The notes: a model not told the origin generated them from the sequence alone. 64,000 nt of DNA from an uncultured Prevotella sp. (GCA_902798285.1 CADBVZ010000020.1:24236-88235); one strand, 5' to 3'; shown: positions 34,705 through 43,974, numbered from the stretch's first letter. A program made the numbers and translations.

Positions 34705-34739
34705 ATCATAAAGCCCCGCTCATGGCGGGGCTTTATGAT
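34705..34739 (-). terminator. Terminator of the MFS gene
   Basis: Perfect 15-bp stem ATCATAAAGCCCCGC / GCGGGGCTTTATGAT, loop TCATG. The arm is repeated exactly in the terminator at 40993. Confidence 0.9.
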
Positions 34740-34752
34740 TGCTAGGGCTTAT

Positions 34753-35964
34753 TTATCTCACTGTCGGATTCAGATTCCTGCGGAGGAAGAAGGACTTTGT
34801 GGCCAGGAAATAGCAGGCGACACCTGAGGCATTGATGAGTACCACAGTCCAGAAGGCAGCCCCATAGCTGATAAGCTCAGCGACGATACCACCAATGAGA
34901 ATGCCAAGTCCCATGCCGATGTCCCATGAGATGAGGATTGTAGAGTTGGCAGTGCCTCGCTGGTTGTTCTTGGCCACGTTGATGGTCATATTCTGGAAAG
35001 CTGGCCACATGTGTCCGTTGCCCAAGCCTATCAGCAAAGCCGAACCGTAATAACCCACCATGATGGCGGAATGATTCTGAGGGAAGCAAGTGGGCATTAA
35101 TATAAATAAGGTGTAGCCAATAAGCGAAATGACCATTCCCTCGCCAGCATTATGAGTCACACGTCCGTTTCGCAATCCCTTGCTGCCTTGCAGACGAGAG
35201 ATCATCAGTCCTACAGAACAGAGCATAAAGTAAGTACCCGTACCTCCCATGATGCCCATCGCCTCCTTGCCATAAATGGCCAGATAGTTGCTCAGCACGC
35301 CAAAGCTGAATCCGAAGGCTATCATATTTATGCCAATGAGCCAGCCTCGTATCAGGAAGAAACGGTCCCACGAGAGTTTCGACTTATTGCGCACAATTTC
35401 CTTTTCTGAGAAAGTAACCGTTGAATCCACCAGCCATCCCACACAAGCCACAATCAGCGCCAACCAGAACAGGAGCTCGAAACTGTTGGTGAGTTGGTAT
35501 ATAAAGATACCGATGGTGGGAGCCAGAGCCATACCGAGGTTATTACTCAGTCCGTAGTAGCCTATGCCCTCCGTTCTGCGACTCGAAGGCAAAACATCAA
35601 TAGCAGCTGTGGCATTGGCAGTTGTCAACATACCAAAGGGTCCGCCATGGAGTGTTCTCACTATCATAAACAGCAACAAGGTGGAAGCAGCCAGATAGCC
35701 AGCAAAGAAAATGGCAAAGCCTCCGAAGGCAATCATCAGCACCGTTTTGCGAGGAAACGAATCAACTACATAACCACTGAACGGACGGATGAGTAAGGCT
35801 GTGATGGTATAGCCAGAGAGCACAAGACCTATCACGTCCTTTGTCGCCCCAAAATGCTCGCTCAGGTAGAGTGGCAACAGGGGTGTCAGCACGTAAAAAG
35901 CAAAGAACAGCGTAAAGTTGGCTGTCATTACCTTACAGTAGTTTTTATTCCAAAGTTTCTCCAT
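34753..35964 (-). CDS. MFS transporter, drug/metabolite type
   Basis: A 403-residue inner-membrane carrier with 12 predicted segments, starting MEKLWNKNYCKVMTANFTLF. The loop between segments 2 and 3 carries the GYVVDSFPRKTVL version of the MFS signature (~66-78). It resembles the arabinose-efflux-like group often annotated as multidrug or sugar efflux; the substrate is not predictable. I start it at ATG 35964; a longer frame (to 36009) would include the promoter. The -7 box ends 8 nt before this ATG, so the leader is only a few nucleotides. Confidence 0.8.
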   Translation of the reverse strand: MEKLWNKNYCKVMTANFTLFFAFYVLTPLLPLYLSEHFGATKDVIGLVLSGYTITALLIRPFSGYVVDSFPRKTVLMIAFGGFAIFFAGYLAASTLLLFMIVRTLHGGPFGMLTTANATAAIDVLPSSRRTEGIGYYGLSNNLGMALAPTIGIFIYQLTNSFELLFWLALIVACVGWLVDSTVTFSEKEIVRNKSKLSWDRFFLIRGWLIGINMIAFGFSFGVLSNYLAIYGKEAMGIMGGTGTYFMLCSVGLMISRLQGSKGLRNGRVTHNAGEGMVISLIGYTLFILMPTCFPQNHSAIMVGYYGSALLIGLGNGHMWPAFQNMTINVAKNNQRGTANSTILISWDIGMGLGILIGGIVAELISYGAAFWTVVLINASGVACYFLATKSFFLRRNLNPTVR

Positions 35965-35972
35965 ACGACTTG

Positions 35973-36003
35973 CAAAAGTACTAATAAGTGGTCGAAAAAC
36001 CAA
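35973..36003 (-). promoter_or_regulatory. Promoter of the MFS gene
   Basis: Minus strand: TTG at 36003-36001, 20-bp gap, TACTTTTG at 35980-35973, ending 8 nt from the ATG. Confidence 0.65.
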
Positions 36004-36106
36004 CGCCACAACGTTAATGTTCTATAAATATCAGCCGTTGCTTTTGACTTTTGCCCTTTATCTACGTATTATAAATAGGTAATATTATCAACGAAAAGTA
36101 TTCATT

Positions 36107-37000
36107 ATGAAGCAATTAATCACATCACTCCTGTTGGCAGTGACCATGGGATGTGGAACAGCATCAGCACAGCCCGCTGATGCACAGGATAATCATGAAG
36201 GTTTGCAGTGTCTGAAGAATGGTCATCTCACAATGGCCATCGATGGCGCCAAAGGCGGAAAGATCCTTTCCTTCAAGTACGACGATCAGGAAATCATCTC
36301 TCAGTCGAGATGGCCTGAGACCTTTGGTAGTACTTTCTGGACCAGTCCGCAGAAGGAATGGTACTGGCCCCCTGTACCTGAATATGACAAGAAACCTTAC
36401 GAGATGAAGCAGGACGGCAATGTACTCACCATGACCAGTGGCGTGTCAGAGAAGCTGAAGTATCGCATCCGTAAGCAGTTCGCCATCGACGAAAAAGAAG
36501 AGGCTTTCGTCATCACCTATTCTATTATTAATGAGAGCGACGAGGTGCGAAAGGTGGCTCCATGGGAGATTACCCGTGTGCCCAACGAGGATGGTCTTAT
36601 CTTCTTTGAAGTCTGTGATAGCATCTGGCCTGCAGGACTGATGAGTTTCAAGGACGAGCATGGTATGGCCTGGTATCAGCCCGATGAGGCTAATGAGAAT
36701 CGTAAGGTAAATACCGATGGTAAGGGTTGGCTGGCCTATTGCAGCAAAGAAAAGGGACTGTTGCTTGTTAAGAAATTCCAGGATCTCGATGCCCAGCAGC
36801 CTGCTCCAGGCGAGGCAGAGATACAGGTGTATGTAAATCGTGGCAAGACCTATATCGAGTTGGAGAGTCAAGGCGCCTATACTACACTGAAGCCCAAGGA
36901 GGAACTGAGCTGGACTGTGCGTTGGTATCTCCAGCCATGCAAGGCAACATCCGCAGAAGAGATAGCCAAGAAAGTTAAAGAAATCTTACACAATAACTAA
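36107..37000 (+). CDS. Secreted DUF4380-like protein (mutarotase-type fold)
   Basis: A 297-residue exported protein (signal peptide to TASAQ, ~22). The layout (opening MAIDGAKGGKILSFKYDDQEI, then WTSPQKEWYWPP and KQFAIDEKEEAFVITYSIIN, ending in ELSWTVRWYL) matches DUF4380, related to galactose mutarotase-like beta-sandwich proteins. It may bind or modify a sugar, but no catalytic His/Glu pair can be named. It is the first gene of an operon with a GH9 enzyme and a carboxylesterase (13 bp spacing), pointing to plant-cell-wall use. Confidence 0.7.
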   Translation: MKQLITSLLLAVTMGCGTASAQPADAQDNHEGLQCLKNGHLTMAIDGAKGGKILSFKYDDQEIISQSRWPETFGSTFWTSPQKEWYWPPVPEYDKKPYEMKQDGNVLTMTSGVSEKLKYRIRKQFAIDEKEEAFVITYSIINESDEVRKVAPWEITRVPNEDGLIFFEVCDSIWPAGLMSFKDEHGMAWYQPDEANENRKVNTDGKGWLAYCSKEKGLLLVKKFQDLDAQQPAPGEAEIQVYVNRGKTYIELESQGAYTTLKPKEELSWTVRWYLQPCKATSAEEIAKKVKEILHNN

Positions 37001-37013
37001 ACATTAAAGTAAT

Positions 37014-39467
37014 ATGCAAAAACTATTTCTATTATCACTGACCTTGCTCGCCACCACAGTGTGTCGAGCACAGGATCTGAGACTTAACGATCGTGAGTAT
37101 TTCGAGCGTCAGGGTGTTAACATTCTCGTATTCAGCAACAGCTTTAATGGTGGATTCAACGACGAGAAGAATTCTGGCATCGAGATTATTCATCATGGTG
37201 TTCGCACCATTCAGGGTGGTGCTGTTCGATTGAACAATACCCCGGAGCAATGGGACTTGGTGCCCAAGATGACGAGTCGTAAGGTAGACAAGGACAACCA
37301 GAGTATAGAGGTTGCCATACGTTATGACGATTATGACTTCGACAGTCGTGTTGTGGTTACAGCCAAGGGCAAAGCTGTGGAGATAGCAGTTTGGCTCGAC
37401 AAACCTGTGCCTGAGAAGTTGGCTGGTGAGGCTGGATTCAACCTTGAGTTTCTGCCCTCGCAGTATTGGCTCAAAACCTTTACGATGGATGGTCGTTTGA
37501 ATCGTTTTCCACGTTATGCTACGAGTCAGACGATTACTCGTCCGAATAGCGAGAAGCCTTGTCAGTTCAAAGGCTTCAAGACGTATGATGATCGTGGAAC
37601 CGATCGCTTTGTCGATCCCATACCTCTCGAGAAAGGTCATCATATCCTCATCGCTTCTGATGCCCCAGAGCGTATGATCCGTATCAGCAGTGAGGATGCA
37701 GAACTTCAGCTTTTCGATGGACGTATGCTGGCCCAAAATGGTTGGTTTGTATTGCGTAGTGTTCTGCCAAAAGGCAAGACTGGCAAGGTGGTTACCTGGA
37801 CAGTAGAGCCCCACGCTATCCCAGGTTGGATTCGTGAGCCCAACATCGGGTTCAGTCAGGTAGGTTATATCCCAAAGCAACCCAAGGTGGCTGTGATCGA
37901 ACTAGACAAACTGGACAAGGTGCAACCCACGGCCTCACTTATTCGCATTAAGGATGATGGCACAACGGAAGAGGCCTTTAAAGGCGACATCAAGACTTGG
38001 GGAGCCTATTATAAATATAATTATGTGAAGTTCGATTTCTCTTCAGTCAAGCAGCCTGGCATCTACTATATCCAATATGGCAACACGAAGACCAACAACT
38101 TCCTGATCGACGAGCATGTATACGATAAGATCACTGATGCCACTACCGATGTCTGGGTACCCATCCATATGAACCACATGTATGTGAACGAGGGTTATCG
38201 CACATGGCATGGTGAGCCTTTCAAGGAAGGCTATCTCCAGGCACCTGAGAGCGATCACTTCGACCTACACAGACAAGGTCCAACCACTGATACGAAGTAT
38301 AAGCCGTTGGAACTGATTCCTGGTCTGAACATTGGCGGATTCTTCGATGCTGGCGATTTCGATATCGAAACGGGCTCGAACATCAATGTGGTACAGAACC
38401 TGATCCGTGCCTGGGAGCTCTTCAAACCCCAGCGCGATGAGACTTTCGTGAGTCAGAAGCAACGCTATGTGGATCTTCATCGTCCAGATGGTATACCCGA
38501 TATTCTGCAGTTTATCGAGCATGGCATCCTAAACCTCGTGGCTCAGGCAGAGCAGATTGGGCATATGTCTTCAACACTCTCGAACTCTGTGCTCGACAAC
38601 TATCATCACCTGGGCGATGCAGCCTCTATTACCGATGGTTTGCACTATGATCCATCGCTGAAGCCTTACGAGGTATCAGCAGATGGCAAACGTAGTGGAA
38701 CACCCGATGATATGTGGGCTTTCACTACTCGTAATCCTCGTCTTGACCTTCAGGCAGCTGGTGTCTTTACTTCTGCTGCCCGTGTGCTTCGTGGCTATAA
38801 CGACGATTTGGCAGAGCGTGCTCAACGACAGGCTGATCGTCTGCGCTCTGAGGCAGAACAACTACTGAAAGAGCAAAAAGTACGTCGTGACAGACAAGCC
38901 GATGCAGACTTCACTTGGCTGATTGGTGGCAATATTACAAATAAACTACAGACAGCCCTCGACAGCATCCCGATGAAGGATGAGGCCTATAAGCAGAGCC
39001 TTCGCCCGCTTGTTAAGGAATTCGCCGACTATGTCAAAGGCTTCGACAAGAACAATCCCTATGGTGTACCCATCGGACTGGGCAACTGGGCTGGTGTAAA
39101 CATGGTGCTCAATTTCGGTATAGCAGTGAATTATGCCCATCTCTACTATCCCGACATTGTGAGCAAGGACGAGATCTATCGTGTAACCAACTGGCTCTAT
39201 GGTTGTCATCCTTACCATAATTACTCGTTTGTGGCCGTTGTTGGTGCAGCCCGTCCTAAGCAGGTATTCTATGGCAACAACCGTGCTGACTTCTCAGCTA
39301 TTCCTGGCAATGTAGCCCCAGGATTGTTGTTCCGTCAGCCCGATCATTTTGAGAACTTCGACGACTGGCCCTTCCTCTGGGGACAGAACGAAGGCACCAT
39401 CGCTGGTAATACCCAGTACATCATCTTTGGAACCTCGTTTAAAAACCTAGTTACTAAACAACAATAA
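37014..39467 (+). CDS. Glycoside hydrolase family 9 enzyme (endoglucanase-like)
   Basis: An 817-residue exported enzyme (signal peptide to ~19). Residues ~20-270 form an N-terminal beta-rich domain, ~280-370 an Ig-like CelD_N domain (FSQVGYIPKQPKVAVIEL), and ~375-815 the GH9 (alpha/alpha)6 barrel. The catalytic base motif GGFFDAGDFD is at ~442-451, and the acid Glu is in WGQNEGTIAGNTQY near residue 793. GH9 enzymes invert beta-1,4-glucan bonds in cellulose, xyloglucan or mixed-linkage glucans. No CBM or dockerin is present, and the exact glucan is open. Confidence 0.85.
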   Translation: MQKLFLLSLTLLATTVCRAQDLRLNDREYFERQGVNILVFSNSFNGGFNDEKNSGIEIIHHGVRTIQGGAVRLNNTPEQWDLVPKMTSRKVDKDNQSIEVAIRYDDYDFDSRVVVTAKGKAVEIAVWLDKPVPEKLAGEAGFNLEFLPSQYWLKTFTMDGRLNRFPRYATSQTITRPNSEKPCQFKGFKTYDDRGTDRFVDPIPLEKGHHILIASDAPERMIRISSEDAELQLFDGRMLAQNGWFVLRSVLPKGKTGKVVTWTVEPHAIPGWIREPNIGFSQVGYIPKQPKVAVIELDKLDKVQPTASLIRIKDDGTTEEAFKGDIKTWGAYYKYNYVKFDFSSVKQPGIYYIQYGNTKTNNFLIDEHVYDKITDATTDVWVPIHMNHMYVNEGYRTWHGEPFKEGYLQAPESDHFDLHRQGPTTDTKYKPLELIPGLNIGGFFDAGDFDIETGSNINVVQNLIRAWELFKPQRDETFVSQKQRYVDLHRPDGIPDILQFIEHGILNLVAQAEQIGHMSSTLSNSVLDNYHHLGDAASITDGLHYDPSLKPYEVSADGKRSGTPDDMWAFTTRNPRLDLQAAGVFTSAARVLRGYNDDLAERAQRQADRLRSEAEQLLKEQKVRRDRQADADFTWLIGGNITNKLQTALDSIPMKDEAYKQSLRPLVKEFADYVKGFDKNNPYGVPIGLGNWAGVNMVLNFGIAVNYAHLYYPDIVSKDEIYRVTNWLYGCHPYHNYSFVAVVGAARPKQVFYGNNRADFSAIPGNVAPGLLFRQPDHFENFDDWPFLWGQNEGTIAGNTQYIIFGTSFKNLVTKQQ

Positions 39468-39470
39468 AAG

Positions 39471-40979
39471 ATGAAAAAACTATTATCAACTCTCCTGCTC
39501 ATGGTAGCAGTGTCTGCAAATGCAGCTGAAAACCCTGTGTTAACAATTGAAGGTGGTCAGGTACAAGGTGTCTTGGCCGATGATCATCCTGATGTGTTTG
39601 TGTATCGTGGCATTCCTTATGCTGCTCCTCCCATCAAGGAGAACCGTTGGAAGGCTCCTCAGCCCATCATACCTTGGAAAGGCGTGAAGATCTGTGATAC
39701 CTTTGGACGTCCCAGCTATCAGGCCATCCAGTATCCTGGTGGTTACTACACTGAATGGGGTTATGGTAAGGAGGCCGCTTTCAGTGAGGATTGTCTGTAT
39801 CTGAATGTATGGACCAAGGCTCCAGGTCAGGTCAACAAGAAACTCCCTGTGGCCTTGTGGATTCATGGTGGTGGCTTCCGTGAGGGCTTTGGCTCAGAGC
39901 CTGAGTTCGACGGACAGGAATGGGGTGCTAAGGACGTAGTGCTCGTATCGATCAACTATCGTCTGGGTGTGTTTGGATTCCTCGTTCACCCTGCTCTCTC
40001 AGCCGAGAATCCTCACAAGGTATCTGGCAACTATGGTATCCTCGATCAGATTGAGGCCCTGAAGTGGATCAAGAAGAATATCGCCCAGTTTGGTGGTGAT
40101 CCAGACAACGTGACCATCTTCGGACAGAGTGCTGGTGGTGGTAGTGTTCGTACGCTCTGCGAGAGTCCGCTGGCTCGAGGTCTGTTCCACAAGGCAGTGA
40201 TTATGAGTGCCCAGGGACTTGCCCTCCCCGATGGTAAGGGTGGTCAGATTGGTGCCCGTTACAGTGGTGGTACTTTTGCTGAAGCCGAAGCCAATGCAAA
40301 GAAGGTATTCGACTGGGCCGGACTGACTGATCTTCAGAAGATGCGTCAGGCTAGCACTGAGACCATTTTTGCTCTCAATACCCTCTATTATCAGGTGAAC
40401 GACGATGGTCAGCAGCCTTCTGGCCCTATGGCATTCATGCGTCGTGGTCTGCCCTTCATGCCCATGATTGATGGTTATGTATGCGTCAAGAGTTTCGATG
40501 ATGCTACTCGTGAGGGAACCCTAGCTGATGTACCTTATATGATTGGTTACACACTCAACGACATGGGCAATATGGCTCCCAACATTGCTGAGTTCTGTAA
40601 GGTCCGTCAGCAGAAGGGTGGCAAGGCCTGGGCTTACGAGTTTGCACGTCCGTTGCCCGATGATGGTTCTCATCCTGAGGTTACCCAGCGTCTGAAGGGT
40701 GCCTTCCACTCAAGCGACCTTTGGTTTATCTTCAAGAGTCTGAAGCACTGCTGGCGCCCTTGGACCAAGGGCGACTGGGATCTCTCTGAGAAGATGCTCA
40801 CCGCTTGGAGTAACTTCGTGAAGTATAGCGATCCTAATGGACCTCAAGGTGGTGTTTGGGCTCCATGTACAGAGCAGAACACGAAGTTCATGGTCTTCAA
40901 GTTGAACGACAAAGATGAAGAGGCTTCATTCTTTGGCGATCCAGAGAAAGCCCCACAACCTCAAGGCTTCCCTTTCTAA
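39471..40979 (+). CDS. Secreted type B carboxylesterase
   Basis: A 502-residue exported alpha/beta-hydrolase (signal peptide to SANAAE, ~20). It carries the family signatures EDCLYLNVW (~105) and the nucleophile elbow FGQSAGGGSV (Ser at ~219), an oxyanion GGGFREG loop (~134), and a His in AFHSSDLWF (~413). It may remove acetyl, methyl or feruloyl groups from plant polysaccharides, which fits the GH9 gene just 3 bp upstream. The substrate is inferred from context only. Confidence 0.85.
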   Translation: MKKLLSTLLLMVAVSANAAENPVLTIEGGQVQGVLADDHPDVFVYRGIPYAAPPIKENRWKAPQPIIPWKGVKICDTFGRPSYQAIQYPGGYYTEWGYGKEAAFSEDCLYLNVWTKAPGQVNKKLPVALWIHGGGFREGFGSEPEFDGQEWGAKDVVLVSINYRLGVFGFLVHPALSAENPHKVSGNYGILDQIEALKWIKKNIAQFGGDPDNVTIFGQSAGGGSVRTLCESPLARGLFHKAVIMSAQGLALPDGKGGQIGARYSGGTFAEAEANAKKVFDWAGLTDLQKMRQASTETIFALNTLYYQVNDDGQQPSGPMAFMRRGLPFMPMIDGYVCVKSFDDATREGTLADVPYMIGYTLNDMGNMAPNIAEFCKVRQQKGGKAWAYEFARPLPDDGSHPEVTQRLKGAFHSSDLWFIFKSLKHCWRPWTKGDWDLSEKMLTAWSNFVKYSDPNGPQGGVWAPCTEQNTKFMVFKLNDKDEEASFFGDPEKAPQPQGFPF

Positions 40980-40992
40980 TCCACTAAATTCT

Positions 40993-41028
40993 ATCATAAA
41001 GCCCCGCCAACAGGCGGGGTTTTATGAT
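40993..41028. terminator. Terminator of the GH9-esterase operon and coaW
   Basis: Stem ATCATAAAGCCCCGCC / GGCGGGGTTTTATGAT with an AACA loop and one G:T pair. One arm repeats the terminator at 34705. Confidence 0.9.
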
Positions 41029-41043
41029 ATATGGTGATAATTA

Positions 41044-41874
41044 TTATTTCTTTCCGTTGATTGTGTAATCGAGAGCTGCACCGATGGCAGTGCAATATTG
41101 CGAATACTTCGGAATGTGGAAACGAATGTGATAGAGTGTTTCCAAAGCAGGGAACACCTCTTTACACTGAGGTAGAAGCGACAGGTTGCCGATGAGCACG
41201 AAGTCGTGGATGTCGCTACCTAAAGAGGCCAGCCAGGCGGCAGAACCTATCGACTGAAGCACCATGTGGATGAGACCTGCTGCAATATCCTCTTTAGAGG
41301 CGTCGCTCTTGGCATTGGCAAAGTTGGAGGCTGTGGTGTCCATGGTCAGACCTGGCACGGGAATGGCACTGATGTCACCGATCGTTAGGTCGATATTGCG
41401 GATATTACCATGACGAGCCATCTCTGCTACCTGTTTAATATCGCTGGTGTTAAGCATGATGCGGGCCAGGCCTTGCAAGGTACCACCTCCGACGCCAATA
41501 CCACCAATATGTTTCATCTCATTGCCGTCACACTTAACGAATGATGTACCTGTACCCATCGAAACAACAATAGTGTGATCGAGTTTCGACTCGAAACGGG
41601 CACCAAGACCATCGGCCACAAACTCTTCTGACTTTGCAGTAGGAAGACCGTAGATAGGCTGGTCGATATAGGCGGCACCCACACCAGTGAGCATCACCTG
41701 CTCAACATCTTTCAGGTCGATATCGTTATCGTGAAGATACTTACCAAATGCACCATAAAGTGATGTGATAGGGTCGGCGGCTGTAATGCGGATAGGTGCC
41801 GATACCTTTCCATTCTTGATTCCTACGATTTTTGTGGTTGAAATACCCACGTCAATACCAATGACTATTCCCAT
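41044..41874 (-). CDS. coaW: Type II pantothenate kinase
   Basis: A 276-residue actin-fold (ASKHA) kinase that phosphorylates pantothenate, the first step of CoA synthesis. It shows the phosphate-1 loop GIDVGISTTKIVG (~6-18), VSMGTGTSF (~104) and the glycine-rich HIGGIGVGGGTLQGL (~122). The length and these motifs match the staphylococcal/eukaryote-like PanK-II group rather than CoaA or CoaX. It stands alone, downstream of the damaged tRNA-Phe and its terminator. Confidence 0.85.
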   Translation of the reverse strand: MGIVIGIDVGISTTKIVGIKNGKVSAPIRITAADPITSLYGAFGKYLHDNDIDLKDVEQVMLTGVGAAYIDQPIYGLPTAKSEEFVADGLGARFESKLDHTIVVSMGTGTSFVKCDGNEMKHIGGIGVGGGTLQGLARIMLNTSDIKQVAEMARHGNIRNIDLTIGDISAIPVPGLTMDTTASNFANAKSDASKEDIAAGLIHMVLQSIGSAAWLASLGSDIHDFVLIGNLSLLPQCKEVFPALETLYHIRFHIPKYSQYCTAIGAALDYTINGKK

Positions 41875-41900
41875 TGTGCTTGTTTGTTTAGGTTATGAAA

Positions 41901-41929
41901 AAACCCGGCCGCCATAACGCGAAACCGGG
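41901..41929 (-). terminator. Terminator of the tRNA-Phe locus
   Basis: CCCGG / CCGGG stem with inner GCG pairing, then six T on the minus strand. Confidence 0.65.
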
Positions 41930-41945
41930 CTAATGAAAGGAGGAG

Positions 41946-42001
41946 TGGTACCTCCAGGAATCGAACCGGGGACACACGGATTTTCAGTCCGATGCTCTAA
42001 C
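41946..42001 (-). pseudogene. tRNA-Phe (GAA) lacking its 5' half
   Basis: From GTTAGAGC on, the minus strand is a good tRNA-Phe: anticodon arm CGGACTGAAAATCCG, a T-arm with loop TTCGATT, and the 3' acceptor AGGTACC plus A. The matching 5' strand GGTACCT and most of the D-arm are missing. Directly upstream (minus strand) is a -33-like TTTG (42020-42017) followed by GCCAGTTCAAAAAAAG, which in other tRNA loci leads to TACCTTTG. This indicates a deletion joining the promoter spacer to the D-loop. The T-stem also carries a C:T mismatch. Confidence 0.65.
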
Positions 42002-42029
42002 TTTTTTTGAACTGGCCAAATATTTCAGG

Positions 42030-42049
42030 AACTTTTTTCGAAAAAAGTT
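42030..42049. terminator. Terminator of the sppA-lpxK-pnp-thiL operon
   Basis: A perfect 20-bp palindrome AACTTTTTTCGAAAAAAGTT, 2 bp after the thiL stop. A/T-rich, so it may be weak. Confidence 0.5.
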
Positions 42050-42051
42050 TC

Positions 42052-43158
42052 TCAAGAGAGTGGGTTCCATCCCTGTGCTTTGAGCTCAAACTCCTGATTA
42101 TCACGGGTTACGAGCACTTTTCCGAATTTCTCTTCTGTAATGTGTCCAATCAGCTTGATTCCGTCAATTTGCTCGATTTTCTCATGATCGCCGATAGGAA
42201 CTGTGAAAAGCAACTCATAGTCTTCGCCTCCGTTAAGAGCACAAGTGGTGACGTTCATATTCATCTCCTCAGCCATCACTGCTGTCTGGTAGTCGATAGG
42301 AATATTCTTCTCATAAATACGACATCCTACACCCGATTGTTTGCAGATATGCATCAATTCGGATGACAATCCATCGCTGATATCCATCATGGCTGTGGGT
42401 TTAATGCCTGCCTCACGGAGTTTTTCGATAATGTCGCCACGGGCCTCGGTCTGTAGTTGGCGCTGTAATAGGTATTCTTTACCGCTGAAATCGGGTTGGA
42501 AGTCCTTGAGAGTTGAGAATTGAGAGTTGAGAATTGAGAGTTTCTTTTCGTCGCCAGCAGCTTTTGCCTCTGCTATCTTTTTCTGGAGATCGTTGATCTG
42601 TCCATAATAGACACTCTTCTCGCGTTCCAGTAACTGCAGTCCCATATAGGCTGCACCAAGATCACCACTTACGCAAACGAGGTCGGTGTCTTTCGCACCA
42701 TTACGATAGACGATATCCTCTTTTTTTGCCTCGCCGATACAGGTGATGCTGACGGCCAGTCCTGTATAGGAAGAGGTAGTATCACCACCCACGATGTCAA
42801 CGTTCCATTTGTCGCAGGCCAGACGGAGTCCGCTATAAAACTCTTCCATGTCTTCAACAGTGAAACGCTTGCTGAGGGCCAATGATACCGTTATCTGGCG
42901 GGGAGTACCGTTCATGGCAAACACGTCACTGATATTTACCATGGCCGATTTGTAACCAAGATGCTTCAGGTCGATGTATGTCAGGTCAAAATGTACACCT
43001 TCCATCAGCAGGTCGGTTGTGACAAGAACTTCCTTGTCGGGGTAGGAGAGTACGGCACAATCATCACCCACACCTTTCAAGGTACTCTCATTCTTTATTT
43101 CTATGTCTTTAGTGAGACGGTCAATCAGTCCGAACTCGCCGAGTTTTGCTATCTCCAT
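42052..43158 (-). CDS. thiL: Thiamine-monophosphate kinase
   Basis: A 368-residue PurM/ThiL-fold kinase that makes thiamine diphosphate from thiamine phosphate. It has GDDCAVL (~27-33), the metal-binding LLMEGVHFDL (~51), GVGDDC, VCVSGDLGAAYMGLQ (~158) and MMDISDGLSSELMHIC (~263). A low-complexity insert (KKLSILNSQFSTLKDF, ~203-218) is encoded by two copies of a 14-bp intergenic-type repeat. It sits in a surface loop region between the two halves and is probably tolerated. It follows the purine phosphorylase by 3 bp. Confidence 0.9.
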   Translation of the reverse strand: MEIAKLGEFGLIDRLTKDIEIKNESTLKGVGDDCAVLSYPDKEVLVTTDLLMEGVHFDLTYIDLKHLGYKSAMVNISDVFAMNGTPRQITVSLALSKRFTVEDMEEFYSGLRLACDKWNVDIVGGDTTSSYTGLAVSITCIGEAKKEDIVYRNGAKDTDLVCVSGDLGAAYMGLQLLEREKSVYYGQINDLQKKIAEAKAAGDEKKLSILNSQFSTLKDFQPDFSGKEYLLQRQLQTEARGDIIEKLREAGIKPTAMMDISDGLSSELMHICKQSGVGCRIYEKNIPIDYQTAVMAEEMNMNVTTCALNGGEDYELLFTVPIGDHEKIEQIDGIKLIGHITEEKFGKVLVTRDNQEFELKAQGWNPLS

Positions 43159-43161
43159 TGG

Positions 43162-43974
43162 CTAATTACTTCTTCTAATCATTTCTCGCATAATCTCTGT
43201 CATCAGGGGTTGAGCCATATTGGCAGCCTCCTGTACTTCTTCGTGGCTTACTTCCACAGGAACATCGAAACCACCCAAATCGGTGATGACGGATATGCCA
43301 AAGGTGCGGATGCCGCAGTGATGGGCTACAATCACCTCTGGGACTGTAGACATGCCTACGGCATCGCCGCCAAGGATGCGATACATTTTATATTCTGCAG
43401 GTGTCTCGAAGGTGGGACCCTGTACACCGACATATACGCCATGCATCACACGGATGCCTTTTTCCTCTGCTATTTTGTCAGCCTCGGCCACCAAACTGAG
43501 GTCGTAAGGCTCATGCATATCTGGGAAACGTGGACCTGTAGGCAGGTTCTTGCCACGCAACGGATGCTCGGGGAAGAAATTGATATGATCTGTGATGATC
43601 ATCAGATCGCCGATCTTGAATTCAGGGTTCATGCCGCCTGCTGCATTTGAAACGAAAAGGGTCTTGATGCCCAGTTCGTACATTACACGGACAGGAAATG
43701 TTACCTCCTTCATAGAGTAGCCCTCATAAAAGTGGAAACGCCCTTGCATGGCCAGAATATCGACACCGCCCAACTTTCCGAAGATGAGTTTGCCAGAGTG
43801 TCCTTCTACCGTAGATATGGGGAAGTTGGGAATTTCTGAGTATGGATACTCAGTCTTGTCAGTTATTTCTGAAGCTAATTGTCCGAGGCCTGTCCCCAGT
43901 ATTATAGCTGTCTTTGGGCTTGTGGTCATCCTTTCTTTTAGCCAGGATGCCGTTTCTTGAATTCTTGTATACAT
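43162..43974 (-). CDS. Purine nucleoside phosphorylase (trimeric type)
   Basis: A 270-residue enzyme that splits inosine and guanosine with phosphate in purine salvage. It shows ILGTGLGQL (phosphate site), QGRFHFYEGY (~83-92), VSNAAGGMNPEFKIGDLM (~115-132) with the base-binding Asn region downstream, and GVYVGVQGPTFETPAEYKM (~189-207). The length and EGHSG motif match the trimeric PNP (PunA type) family. Its first 116 bp overlap the 3' end of lpxK in another frame; the N-terminus conserved in the family starts within that overlap. Confidence 0.9.
   Translation of the reverse strand: MYTRIQETASWLKERMTTSPKTAIILGTGLGQLASEITDKTEYPYSEIPNFPISTVEGHSGKLIFGKLGGVDILAMQGRFHFYEGYSMKEVTFPVRVMYELGIKTLFVSNAAGGMNPEFKIGDLMIITDHINFFPEHPLRGKNLPTGPRFPDMHEPYDLSLVAEADKIAEEKGIRVMHGVYVGVQGPTFETPAEYKMYRILGGDAVGMSTVPEVIVAHHCGIRTFGISVITDLGGFDVPVEVSHEEVQEAANMAQPLMTEIMREMIRRSN

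Noticed and set aside
34455-34709. 84-codon open frame on the minus strand in the island
   Set aside because: It runs through the right inverted arm and has no family pattern or promoter; it is best seen as chance within repeat DNA.
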